Shown here: positions 1-5,192 of the stretch, piece by piece
How positions within the stretch are numbered: position 1 is the first letter of the stretch
Layout: each line of letters begins with the position of its first letter
From: an uncultured Bacteroidota bacterium
GTDB taxonomy: Bacteria; Bacteroidota; Bacteroidia; Flavobacteriales; Flavobacteriaceae
Length of the DNA: 6,010 nt
Reading direction: 5' to 3'
Assembly: GCA_903879875.1 (NCBI GenBank)
Contig: CAIRNC010000434.1
Coordinates: 1 to 6,010, forward strand
The notes under the pieces: model-generated
What the model was told of the DNA's origin: nothing
Seen by the model: only the letters and a program-made list of their open reading frames with translations
The model's database searches: none
Made by a program: the position numbers and the translations under genes

Positions 1-120
1 CACGCCTTGAGGGGTGGCGTATTTCACTATGATTTTGCCATGAAGCCACTTTTCCTCTTGTGAGTAAGCAATTGTGACCGTTAAATAAACCAAAAGAAGT
101 ATTAGTTTGTTTTTAATCAT
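1..120 (-). CDS. Secreted protein, N-terminus only; probable carboxypeptidase-regulatory-like domain protein (partial)
   Basis: Reading leftward from an ATG at 120-118, forty codons stay open and run off the window edge, so only the N-terminus is present. Residues 1-20 form a classical Sec signal peptide: lysines at 3 and 5, a hydrophobic core around LILLLVYLTVTIA, and a likely cleavage site near AYS/QE. The mature start, EEKWLHGKIIVKYATPQGV, resembles the first beta strand of CarboxypepD_reg-like (peptidase-associated) domains, in which flavobacterial proteins often read G-K-(I/V)-hydrophobic followed by T-P-x-G-(V/I). That family resemblance is inference from 20 residues; the signal peptide is directly visible. 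The gene is divergent from the serine hydrolase at 351. A promoter candidate lies at 144-172. No Shine-Dalgarno is present ahead of the ATG. Confidence 0.7.
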   Translation of the reverse strand, partial: MIKNKLILLLVYLTVTIAYSQEEKWLHGKIIVKYATPQGV

Positions 121-143
121 TTAGAATGGAGATTAATGTAATG

Positions 144-172
144 TAAATGTATTATTTTATACTCAAAACAAA
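144..172 (-). promoter_or_regulatory. Candidate Bacteroidota promoter for the truncated secreted-protein gene
   Basis: On the minus strand TTTG (172-169) is followed after 17 bp by TACATTTA (151-144), which matches 7 of 8 positions of a TAnnTTTG minus-7 box. Transcription would start near 137, giving a short leader of about 17 nt before the ATG at 120. The match is imperfect and the region is AT-rich, so this is a candidate only. Confidence 0.35.
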
Positions 173-190
173 TTGCCAACAAGTTGGTAA
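173..190. repeat. Inverted repeat in the divergent intergenic region
   Basis: The arms CCAAC (176-180) and GTTGG (183-187) are separated by AA, and the symmetry extends outward imperfectly (TTG ... TAA). The element sits between the two divergent promoter candidates, next to the minus-33 box of the leftward one. That position suits an operator, but no regulator gene is visible here and a chance palindrome is possible. Confidence 0.35.
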
Positions 191-231
191 AGTTATGTTA
201 ATACAGATTCCATAATTAGTCTTTCAAAGTG

Positions 232-262
232 TTGTATGTTTTTATTGTTTATTTTATTTTTG
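232..262 (+). promoter_or_regulatory. Candidate Bacteroidota promoter for the serine hydrolase
   Basis: TTG at 232-234 is followed after 20 bp by TATTTTTG at 255-262, a full match to the TAnnTTTG minus-7 consensus of Bacteroidota primary sigma factors, with spacing inside the accepted 17-23 bp. Transcription would begin near 268-270, leaving a leader of about 80 nt before the chosen start at 351. Confidence 0.5.
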
Positions 263-350
263 AAGTTCTGCTGTACACTCCATTTTGAATTTATTTGTAT
301 TCCAATTAAACTTATACAAGATATCATTGTCTAATTTTAAAATTAAAACT

Positions 351-1418
351 ATGAAAAAAACAATCTTCCTACTATTCTTTATTTCACTAATTGCTTGTAA
401 TAGCACTACTGAAATTAATTCGCAACCTACCGAAACCATGTATTTCCCGCCTAACGGAAGTGAAGTTTGGGAAACTAAATCAGTTACAAGTTTGGGATGG
501 AATCCATCGGCAGTTCAACCATTATTGGATTATTTGGAATTAAAACATTCCAAATCGTTCCTTATATTAGTTAATGGAAGAATTGTAATGGAGAATTATT
601 TTAACGGACATACGGCTACATCCCCATGGTATTGGGCAAGTGCTGGAAAAACTTTAACTTCAACAGTAACTGGAATTGCACAGCAAGAAGGATTATTAAA
701 TATTAACAATAAAGTTTCGGATTATCTAGGAACAGGTTGGACTAGCACGCCTTTAGCTAAAGAGAATTTAATTACTTGCAAAAATTTATTATCGATGAAC
801 TCAGGATTGAATGATGCTTTAGGAGATAATGTTGACCCAACTAATTTGCAATATGTTGCTGATGCTGGAACACGTTGGGCTTATCACAACGTTTATGTGA
901 AATTACAAGATGTTGTTGCGCAAGCAAGTGGACAGACATGGGTAAATTATTTCAACACTAAATTAAGAGATAAACTTGGAATGACTGGTGGCGCCTGGAT
1001 TAATAGCGGTGATGGATTAAGTGTATATTGGAGCACATCAAGAAACATGGCACGCTTTGGCTTAATGGCTTTAAACAAAGGAAAATGGAATGGAAATGAA
1101 ATTGTAAACGAAACCTATTTTAATGCGGCAACAGCAACATCTCAAAATATAAATCTTAGCTATGGTTATTTATGGTGGTTAAATGGAAAATCGAGTTATC
1201 ATTTGCCACAGAGTCAATTGCAATTTTCAGGAAGTGTTATTCCATCTGGCCCGACCGATATGTTTATGGCTTTAGGAAAGAATGATCAAAAGATTTACGT
1301 AATTCCAAGTAAAAAAATGGTGGTCATTCGAATGGGTGAAGCTGCCGACAGTGTAAATATGGCTTCGTCTGATTTTGATGAAGTATTGTGGCAAAAAATA
1401 AATGCACTTTATGAATAA
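351..1418 (+). CDS. Lipoprotein serine hydrolase, beta-lactamase/class C (PBP4*-AmpC) family
   Basis: This 355-residue protein is predicted to be an envelope-anchored serine hydrolase. The chosen start gives a clean lipoprotein signal: KK at 2-3, a hydrophobic core, and lipobox LIAC with Cys16 as the lipidated residue. An in-frame ATG at 285 would add 22 residues ahead of this signal and is rejected. Catalytic motifs of the beta-lactamase fold are visible: S97-A-G-K100 (SxxK, nucleophile and general base) and Y178-H-N180 (YxN). The usual third HxG/KTG motif is not canonical; the segment around ALGKNDQ (307-313) followed by KIYVIPSKKMVVIRMG occupies its expected place. Family members include esterases, D-amino-acid peptidases and penicillin-binding-like enzymes, so the substrate cannot be assigned and resistance should not be assumed. 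The gene is transcribed alone, divergent from the left gene and tail-to-tail with the small membrane protein gene. Confidence 0.9.
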   Translation: MKKTIFLLFFISLIACNSTTEINSQPTETMYFPPNGSEVWETKSVTSLGWNPSAVQPLLDYLELKHSKSFLILVNGRIVMENYFNGHTATSPWYWASAGKTLTSTVTGIAQQEGLLNINNKVSDYLGTGWTSTPLAKENLITCKNLLSMNSGLNDALGDNVDPTNLQYVADAGTRWAYHNVYVKLQDVVAQASGQTWVNYFNTKLRDKLGMTGGAWINSGDGLSVYWSTSRNMARFGLMALNKGKWNGNEIVNETYFNAATATSQNINLSYGYLWWLNGKSSYHLPQSQLQFSGSVIPSGPTDMFMALGKNDQKIYVIPSKKMVVIRMGEAADSVNMASSDFDEVLWQKINALYE

Positions 1419-1419
1419 T

Positions 1420-1596
1420 TTACGATCTGTTCCTGCTTTTTAAAAAACCAAAAACAAAAAGTAATAAACCCATCAATAATAAAATATAATAGGCAATTAG
1501 ATTTACATCTCGGCATAAATTTGACAATACAAATGAGATAATACTCATCATGTACAAATAAATCGGGCTTAAATTTTTAAGAAAATTGAAATTCAT
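1420..1596 (-). CDS. Small membrane protein downstream of ftsY, function unknown
   Basis: An ATG at 1596-1594 opens a 58-codon frame ending in TAA at 1422-1420. The product starts MNFNFLKNLSPIYLYMMSII and contains two hydrophobic stretches, about residues 11-26 and 33-52, joined by a polar turn (NLCRD, 26-30). It ends in a basic tail (KSRNRS), as expected of a two-pass inner-membrane hairpin protein. It begins 9 nt after the ftsY stop, so it is probably the last gene of an ftsY transcript. Its stop lies 1 nt from the stop of the convergent hydrolase. I do not recognise a named family. The coding case rests on spacing, the coherent transmembrane pattern and the start context; a chance hydrophobic ORF remains possible. 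Confidence 0.65.
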   Translation of the reverse strand: MNFNFLKNLSPIYLYMMSIISFVLSNLCRDVNLIAYYILLLMGLLLFVFGFLKSRNRS

Positions 1597-1605
1597 TTCA
1601 GGGTA

Positions 1606-2586
1606 TTATTTAAAGAAACTATCAACAAACTCATACTTATTAAAAACCTGTAAATCTTCAATGCCTTCGCCAACGCCAATATATTTTACAGGAATTTGAA
1701 ATTGGTCTGATATTCCAATAACGACTCCACCTTTTGCAGTTCCATCAAGTTTTGTAACGGCTAAACAGCTCACTTCGGTTGCTGTAGTAAATTGTTTTGC
1801 TTGTTCAAAAGCATTTTGACCAGTAGAACCATCTAAAACCAAAAGCACATCATGCGGCGCATCAGATACTACTTTCTGCATCACACGTTTTACTTTTGTC
1901 AACTCGTTCATTAGATTTATTTTATTGTGTAATCTTCCAGCAGTGTCAATAATTACAATGTCTGCATTTTGAGCGACGGCTGATTGTAAGGTGTCGAATG
2001 CTACTGATGCTGGGTCGCTTCCCATTTGTTGTTTTACTAAAGTTACTCCAACTCTGTCTGCCCAAATTTGCAACTGATCGATTGCAGCTGCTCTAAAAGT
2101 ATCAGCAGCACCTAAGACCACATTAAAACCTTGTTTTTTAAATTGATAGGCTAGTTTTCCAATGGTAGTTGTTTTTCCAACACCATTTACCCCAACAACC
2201 ATCAATACATAAGGTTTTGATTGAATTGGAATGATGAATTCGGTTGCTTCTCCTAGATTAGTTTCAGATAGCAACCCAGAAATTTCTTCTCTAAGGATTT
2301 GATTCAACTCATCAGTTCCTAAATATTTATCTTCGGCAACACGTTTTTCAATTCGAGCAATAATTTTTAATGTAGTATTTACGCCAACGTCAGAGCCAAC
2401 AAGAATTTCTTCAAGATGATCTAAAACCTCGTCATCTACTTTTGATTTCCCTGCAATGGCTTTAGTTAACTTTGAAAAAAAGGATGTTTTTGATTTCTCA
2501 AGTCCTTTATCTAATGTTTGTTTCGCTTCTTCGCTAAAACTTTGCTCTTTTTTTTCTGATGAAAATATTCTTTTAAAAAAACTCAT
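1606..2586 (-). CDS. ftsY: Signal recognition particle receptor FtsY
   Basis: This 326-residue SRP-family GTPase docks the signal recognition particle with its nascent chain at the inner membrane and the SecYEG translocon. The N-terminus (MSFFKRIFSS, then a charged stretch to about 35) is a basic amphipathic membrane-targeting helix; the long acidic A domain of the E. coli protein is absent, as in many Bacteroidota. The N domain spans about 36-115 and the G domain about 125-326. Visible motifs are the P-loop GVNGVGKTTT (132-141), DTFRAAA (162-168) with the SRP insertion region after it, DTAGR (214-218), TKLDGTAKGG (278-287) and the closing GVGEGIEDLQVF (304-315), which identifies FtsY rather than Ffh. 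There is no C-terminal M domain. A terminator upstream separates it from the ribosomal operon, so it probably has its own promoter; a small membrane protein gene follows. Confidence 0.97.
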   Translation of the reverse strand: MSFFKRIFSSEKKEQSFSEEAKQTLDKGLEKSKTSFFSKLTKAIAGKSKVDDEVLDHLEEILVGSDVGVNTTLKIIARIEKRVAEDKYLGTDELNQILREEISGLLSETNLGEATEFIIPIQSKPYVLMVVGVNGVGKTTTIGKLAYQFKKQGFNVVLGAADTFRAAAIDQLQIWADRVGVTLVKQQMGSDPASVAFDTLQSAVAQNADIVIIDTAGRLHNKINLMNELTKVKRVMQKVVSDAPHDVLLVLDGSTGQNAFEQAKQFTTATEVSCLAVTKLDGTAKGGVVIGISDQFQIPVKYIGVGEGIEDLQVFNKYEFVDSFFK

Positions 2587-2607
2587 TGGATTATAGATTG
2601 CAGATTA
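2587..2607 (-). repeat. Three degenerate heptamers flush against the ftsY start codon
   Basis: On the minus strand the bases before the ftsY ATG parse into TAATCTG, CAATCTA and TAATCCA, three consecutive 7-mers sharing the core AATC and ending exactly at the ATG. The element takes the place where a Shine-Dalgarno would lie. It is short enough to be coincidence, but a similar 7-bp period appears ahead of cinA. Confidence 0.4.
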
Positions 2608-2613
2608 ACGGCT

Positions 2614-2721
2614 TTATTTGATTTTTCCATTCGTTCGATCTAATGGTCGAATTGTTTTGCAAATTGCATTTGATGTAGCAATTTTCGTCACAACAGTGTT
2701 ATTGGACAGAAGGAAAAGCAT
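2614..2721 (-). other. 35-codon ORF in the ftsY leader, coding status uncertain
   Basis: An ATG at 2721-2719 opens 35 codons ending in TAA at 2616-2614. The product begins MLFLLSNNTVVTKIATSN and ends in LDRTNGKIK. It starts about 13 nt after the candidate ftsY minus-7 box and stops 27 nt before the ftsY ATG. It could be a leader peptide, part of a conserved intergenic element, or chance; I recognise no family. The DNA is slightly less AT-rich than other gaps in the window. Confidence 0.25.
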
Positions 2722-2733
2722 CTTAAAACGCGA

Positions 2734-2741
2734 CAAATATA
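2734..2741 (-). promoter_or_regulatory. Candidate minus-7 box for ftsY (TATATTTG)
   Basis: TATATTTG on the minus strand is a full match to TAnnTTTG and lies just past the ribosomal-operon terminator, where an ftsY promoter is needed. No good TTG minus-33 box is found 17-23 bp upstream, since that space is filled by the terminator stem. Transcription would start near 2727, giving a leader of about 140 nt. Confidence 0.4.
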
Positions 2742-2779
2742 GAAAATAAAAAAGCTACTTCCGAATGAAAGTAGCTTTT
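2741..2779 (-). terminator. Rho-independent terminator of the rpmB-rpmG-DUF4295 operon
   Basis: The 11-bp perfect arms AAAAGCTACTT (2779-2769) and AAGTAGCTTTT (2760-2750) flank an 8-nt loop, and the transcript continues into a U-rich tail (2753-2743). The hairpin lies 20 nt past the DUF4295 stop. The arms are symmetric, but only the minus direction has both a gene ending here and the longer T tract. Confidence 0.8.
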
Positions 2780-2799
2780 CTATATAATGTGGTTGAAAA

Positions 2800-2952
2800 T
2801 TATTTTTTTTTCAAAAATTCATCAACTGCTTCTGGTGACATAATTGATTCAACGAATGTATATGCTCCCGTTTTTGGAGATTTAACCATTTTAATGGCTT
2901 TTGATAATCTTTTTGAAGATGTTTGTAACGATGCTACGGTTTTCTTTGCCAT
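2800..2952 (-). CDS. DUF4295 small basic protein of the ribosomal operon
   Basis: A 50-codon frame from ATG 2952-2950 to TAA 2802-2800 encodes a lysine-rich protein beginning MAKKTVASLQTSSKRLSKAI, with the mid-section KSPKTGAYTFVE and the tail DEFLKKK. This matches the Bacteroidota-restricted DUF4295 family, which is routinely found right after rpmB and rpmG. Its size, charge and operon position suggest a ribosome-associated protein. I recall that a lineage-specific large-subunit protein called bL38 was reported in the Flavobacterium johnsoniae ribosome and that this family may be it, but I cannot confirm that here. It starts 72 nt after rpmG, a gap holding two hairpins, and is followed by a terminator. 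The last three lysine codons form a run of nine A residues directly before the stop. Confidence 0.92.
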   Translation of the reverse strand: MAKKTVASLQTSSKRLSKAIKMVKSPKTGAYTFVESIMSPEAVDEFLKKK

Positions 2953-2985
2953 GACTAATAAGTGTTATTTGTATTTTAATAATAT

Positions 2986-3021
2986 TCAAATGTGAACATT
3001 TGAGATTTTAATTAAAATCTC
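2986..3021 (-). repeat. Two tandem hairpins between rpmG and the DUF4295 gene
   Basis: Three nt past the rpmG stop lies a perfect 20-bp palindrome (3021-3002), arms GAGATTTT and AAAATCTC around AATT. It is followed, with a two-base overlap at 3003-3002, by a second hairpin with arms TCAAATG and CATTTGA (2986-2992, 2997-3003) around a 4-nt loop. Neither is followed by a strong T run, so they look more like an RNA processing, stabilising or attenuating element than a full terminator. Confidence 0.55.
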
Positions 3022-3024
3022 TAA

Positions 3025-3213
3025 TTATTTAATTTCTTTGTGAACAGTTACACGTTTCAAGATTGGATTGAATTTTTTAATTTCTAAACGATCTGGAGTA
3101 TTTTTTTTGTTCTTTGTTGTAATGTATCTAGAAGTTCCAGAAACACCTGATGTTTTGTGCTCTGTACATTCTAAAATTACTTGTATTCTATTTCCTTTTG
3201 CTTTCTTTGCCAT
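3025..3213 (-). CDS. rpmG: 50S ribosomal protein bL33
   Basis: A 62-residue basic protein beginning MAKKAKGNRIQVILECTEHK, with the conserved bL33 features SRYITTKNKKNTPDRLEIKKF and a K-rich C-terminus. bL33 sits near the E site of the large subunit. Only one cysteine (C16) is present, so the paired CxxC zinc ribbon is absent and this is the zinc-independent C-minus type. The GVSGTSRY segment between the first strands is slightly longer than in E. coli, as is usual in Bacteroidota. It begins 23 nt after rpmB and is followed by the hairpin pair and the DUF4295 gene; all three probably share the promoter ahead of rpmB. Confidence 0.96.
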   Translation of the reverse strand: MAKKAKGNRIQVILECTEHKTSGVSGTSRYITTKNKKNTPDRLEIKKFNPILKRVTVHKEIK

Positions 3214-3236
3214 CTTGATATATGTTTAGGAATGGA

Positions 3237-3473
3237 TTATTTAATAAATCCGCCTGCTTGTGCTTTTTTCAAAACTGCAGCGATTCCATTTTTATTAATA
3301 GTTTTTATTGTAGATGCAGCCACTCTAAGAGTAATCCATCTGTCTTCTTCAGGAAGATAAAAACGTTTTTTAAGTAAGTTTACAGAAAACTTTCTTTTTG
3401 TTTTATTCATCGCGTGAGAAACATTATTTCCCACCATCGCTCTTTTACCCGTAAGGTCACAAACTCTTGACAT
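3237..3473 (-). CDS. rpmB: 50S ribosomal protein bL28
   Basis: A 78-residue basic protein beginning MSRVCDLTGKRAMVGNNVSH, with the bL28 signatures CDLTGKR, NNVSHAMNKTKRKF, and the closing strand and helix segment (RWITLRVAASTIKTINKNG). bL28 is a large-subunit protein near the L1 stalk/E-site side. A single cysteine (C5) rather than a four-cysteine set means no zinc site. It is the first gene of the rpmB-rpmG-DUF4295 operon. The promoter candidate at 3510-3540 would give a leader of about 30 nt. The region before the ATG (AAGATAAGCATA on the coding strand) has no Shine-Dalgarno. Confidence 0.97.
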   Translation of the reverse strand: MSRVCDLTGKRAMVGNNVSHAMNKTKRKFSVNLLKKRFYLPEEDRWITLRVAASTIKTINKNGIAAVLKKAQAGGFIK

Positions 3474-3509
3474 TATGCTTATCTTTTATCGTTATTCAAA
3501 ATCAGGGTG

Positions 3510-3540
3510 CAAAGAAAAGAAAAATAAACGGATGAAGCAA
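3510..3540 (-). promoter_or_regulatory. Candidate promoter of the rpmB-rpmG-DUF4295 operon
   Basis: On the minus strand TTG (3540-3538, within a longer T run) is followed after 20 bp by TTTCTTTG (3517-3510), which matches TAnnTTTG except at the second base. Transcription would start near 3503, about 30 nt before the rpmB ATG. The minus-33 end lies within a few bases of the cinA stop codon, so the whole promoter fits in the 71-bp gap. Confidence 0.5.
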
Positions 3541-3544
3541 AAAA

Positions 3545-4798
3545 TTAAAGTACATTTTTTAAAATTTCTTTTTGAAGCATTTCAAGTCCTTTAATGACTG
3601 CTCTATCAATCACTTTTTCACGTGGTTGACCAAAGTTAAATTTCTCTACAATAACGTTATTTGGTGTTGCTAATGCTATAAAAACGGTTCCGATTTCTGC
3701 ATTTGAGTCGCCAATTGAAGGTCCAGCATTCCCAGTAGTCGCTATTGCATAATCACTCTTCATTATTTTTTGAATGCTTAATGCCATCGCTTTAGCCACT
3801 TCAGCACTAACAACAGTGTGCTTTTCAATTAAAGTTTCTGATATTCCGAGAACATCTATTTTTGTTTGCGTTGCATACGAAACGACACTACCTTTAAAAT
3901 AGTTTGATGCTCCAGCAACCGCGGTTAAAACTTGTGCTATTTTTCCTCCAGTGCAACTTTCGGCTGTTGCAATTGTCTTTTTTTGTTGCGTCAAATTTTT
4001 TCCTATAACTACTTCTATTGTTTCGTCTTCTTCGAAACCTACAATGATATCCCCAATAATTTTAGACAATTGCAAAACATTTTCATCAATCAATTGAAGT
4101 AAAAATTCTTTGTCTGTTCCTCTTGCAGAGAGTCGCAAACGCACTTTTCCGGGGCTTGGTAAATAGGCTAATTTGATGCATTCGGGTAAATTGTTTTCCC
4201 AATTTTCAATTCGTTCCGCAACTAAACTTTCTCCTTGACCATAAGTCAAAATGGTTTTGTGGAGTATATAGGGACGTTTGTATTCCTTTATTATTTTAGG
4301 GATAATTTCGTTTTCAACCAAGTATTTCATTTCATACGGAACTCCAGGGAGCGAAATATAAACCGTATTTTCCTTTTTCATCCACATGCCAGGTGCAGTT
4401 CCCATTTGGTTGTGTAATATCGTGCATTTGGAAGGTACAAGGGCTTGGTCTTTATTCATTTGAGAAGCGGGGCGCTGCATGACCCGTTCTATTAAATCAA
4501 TGACATGATTTTCTACTTGTTGATTGACAACCAATGTGTCTTCGAAATATTCACAAAAAGTATGTTTGGTGATATCATCTTTCGTCGGTCCTAATCCACC
4601 AGTGATAATTACTAAATCGACTTTGTTTTGAAGTTGTGAAAAAGTAGCTAAAATGTGTTGCTTGTTATCTGAAATCGATATCATTTCGTTGATTTCAACA
4701 CCAATTTTGTCCAATGATTTAGCTATATATCCAGAATTGGTGTCTACAATTTGTCCAATTAAAATTTCGTCGCCAATGGTTACAATGGTTGCTTGCAT
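3545..4798 (-). CDS. cinA: CinA-family nicotinamide-nucleotide amidohydrolase, two-domain
   Basis: A full-length 417-residue CinA. The N-terminal domain (about 1-170, COG1058/MoCF-like) has IGDEILIGQIVDTN (8-21) and TGGLGPTKDD (66-75); in characterised relatives it hydrolyses ADP-ribose. The C-terminal domain (about 260-415, PncC) has AESCTGGKIA (279-288) with nucleophile Ser281, GSVVSYA (303-309) and TGNAGP (355-360); this domain deamidates nicotinamide mononucleotide and recycles it to NAD precursors. The name comes from a competence-induced homologue and does not imply competence regulation here. It is the last gene of the FAH-hpt-cinA cluster, starting 49 nt after hpt. No terminator is visible between it and rpmB. 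The start at 4798 is supported by immediate entry into the conserved first strand (QATIVTIGDE). Confidence 0.95.
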   Translation of the reverse strand: MQATIVTIGDEILIGQIVDTNSGYIAKSLDKIGVEINEMISISDNKQHILATFSQLQNKVDLVIITGGLGPTKDDITKHTFCEYFEDTLVVNQQVENHVIDLIERVMQRPASQMNKDQALVPSKCTILHNQMGTAPGMWMKKENTVYISLPGVPYEMKYLVENEIIPKIIKEYKRPYILHKTILTYGQGESLVAERIENWENNLPECIKLAYLPSPGKVRLRLSARGTDKEFLLQLIDENVLQLSKIIGDIIVGFEEDETIEVVIGKNLTQQKKTIATAESCTGGKIAQVLTAVAGASNYFKGSVVSYATQTKIDVLGISETLIEKHTVVSAEVAKAMALSIQKIMKSDYAIATTGNAGPSIGDSNAEIGTVFIALATPNNVIVEKFNFGQPREKVIDRAVIKGLEMLQKEILKNVL

Positions 4799-4803
4799 TT
4801 TAT

Positions 4804-4831
4804 TTTGAGGTTTGAATTTTGAAATTTAGAA
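4804..4831 (-). repeat. Four degenerate heptamers upstream of cinA
   Basis: On the minus strand the gap between hpt and cinA parses into TTCTAAA, TTTCAAA, ATTCAAA and CCTCAAA (4831 down to 4804), a 7-bp period with core TCAAA in three units and TCTAAA-like in the first. It ends 5 nt before the cinA ATG. AT-rich bias can produce part of this pattern, so the period is the main evidence. Confidence 0.45.
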
Positions 4832-4847
4832 TCGAAATTTGATAAAC

Positions 4848-5192
4848 TTACAAATTAAAATCCTTTTTAATTTCTTTTACCGCTTTTTCAATTCTGCCTT
4901 CTAGATTTTTGAAGGTTTCGATGATTTCTTTTCTTTTTCCTTCTTTTTTAGTCCAATCTTCAATGCAAAGAATTTCTTCAAAAGCAACACTCATTCCAAG
5001 TAAATCTAGCGTTGGTTTGATTTTGTGAGAAAAGCTATACGCTTGTTTGTAATTTTTTTCGTTAATACCTTCTTTTATTTGAACTAAATCTGTTGGTACT
5101 TCTGAAATAAAAAGTGTTGCAATTTGTAAAACAAATTCATCGTCGTTGTCAGAAATCGCATATACTTTTGCTAAATTGTAGTGTAGTGCCAT
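4848..5192 (-). CDS. Orphan HPt (histidine phosphotransfer) domain protein
   Basis: A 114-residue, mostly alpha-helical single-domain protein. The phosphorylatable histidine is probably H56 in AYSFSHKIKPTLDLLG (51-66), matching the HPt pattern of a helix with A-H-x-(L/I)-K followed by a small-residue turn; here proline replaces the usual glycine right after the lysine. Helices before (YAISDNDDEFVLQIATLFIS) and after (EKAVKEIKKDFNL region) fit the four-helix HPt bundle. HPt proteins relay phosphate between receiver domains of hybrid kinases and response regulators. No kinase or receiver gene is adjacent, so its partners must lie elsewhere. Its ATG overlaps the FAH-family stop by one base (TAATG), implying translational coupling. 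The family call rests on this motif and the size. Confidence 0.82.
   Translation of the reverse strand: MALHYNLAKVYAISDNDDEFVLQIATLFISEVPTDLVQIKEGINEKNYKQAYSFSHKIKPTLDLLGMSVAFEEILCIEDWTKKEGKRKEIIETFKNLEGRIEKAVKEIKKDFNL

Noticed and set aside
332..345. AT-only palindrome just before the hydrolase ATG.
   Set aside because: Fourteen A/T bases are expected to form palindromes often in this composition, and it has no GC pairs to make a stable hairpin.
285..350. Upstream in-frame ATG extending the hydrolase by 22 residues.
   Set aside because: It would put a polar, low-quality segment ahead of a clean lipoprotein signal peptide starting at 351.
254..439. Minus-strand open frame of 61 codons overlapping the hydrolase start.
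   Set aside because: It is antisense to the hydrolase lipoprotein signal and promoter region and has no recognisable features.
2765..2995. Plus-strand open frame of 76 codons over the DUF4295 region.
   Set aside because: It is antisense to the DUF4295 gene, which has a recognisable family sequence, and starts within the terminator hairpin.
4235..4417. Plus-strand open frame of 60 codons within cinA.
   Set aside because: It is fully antisense to conserved CinA sequence and has no family resemblance.
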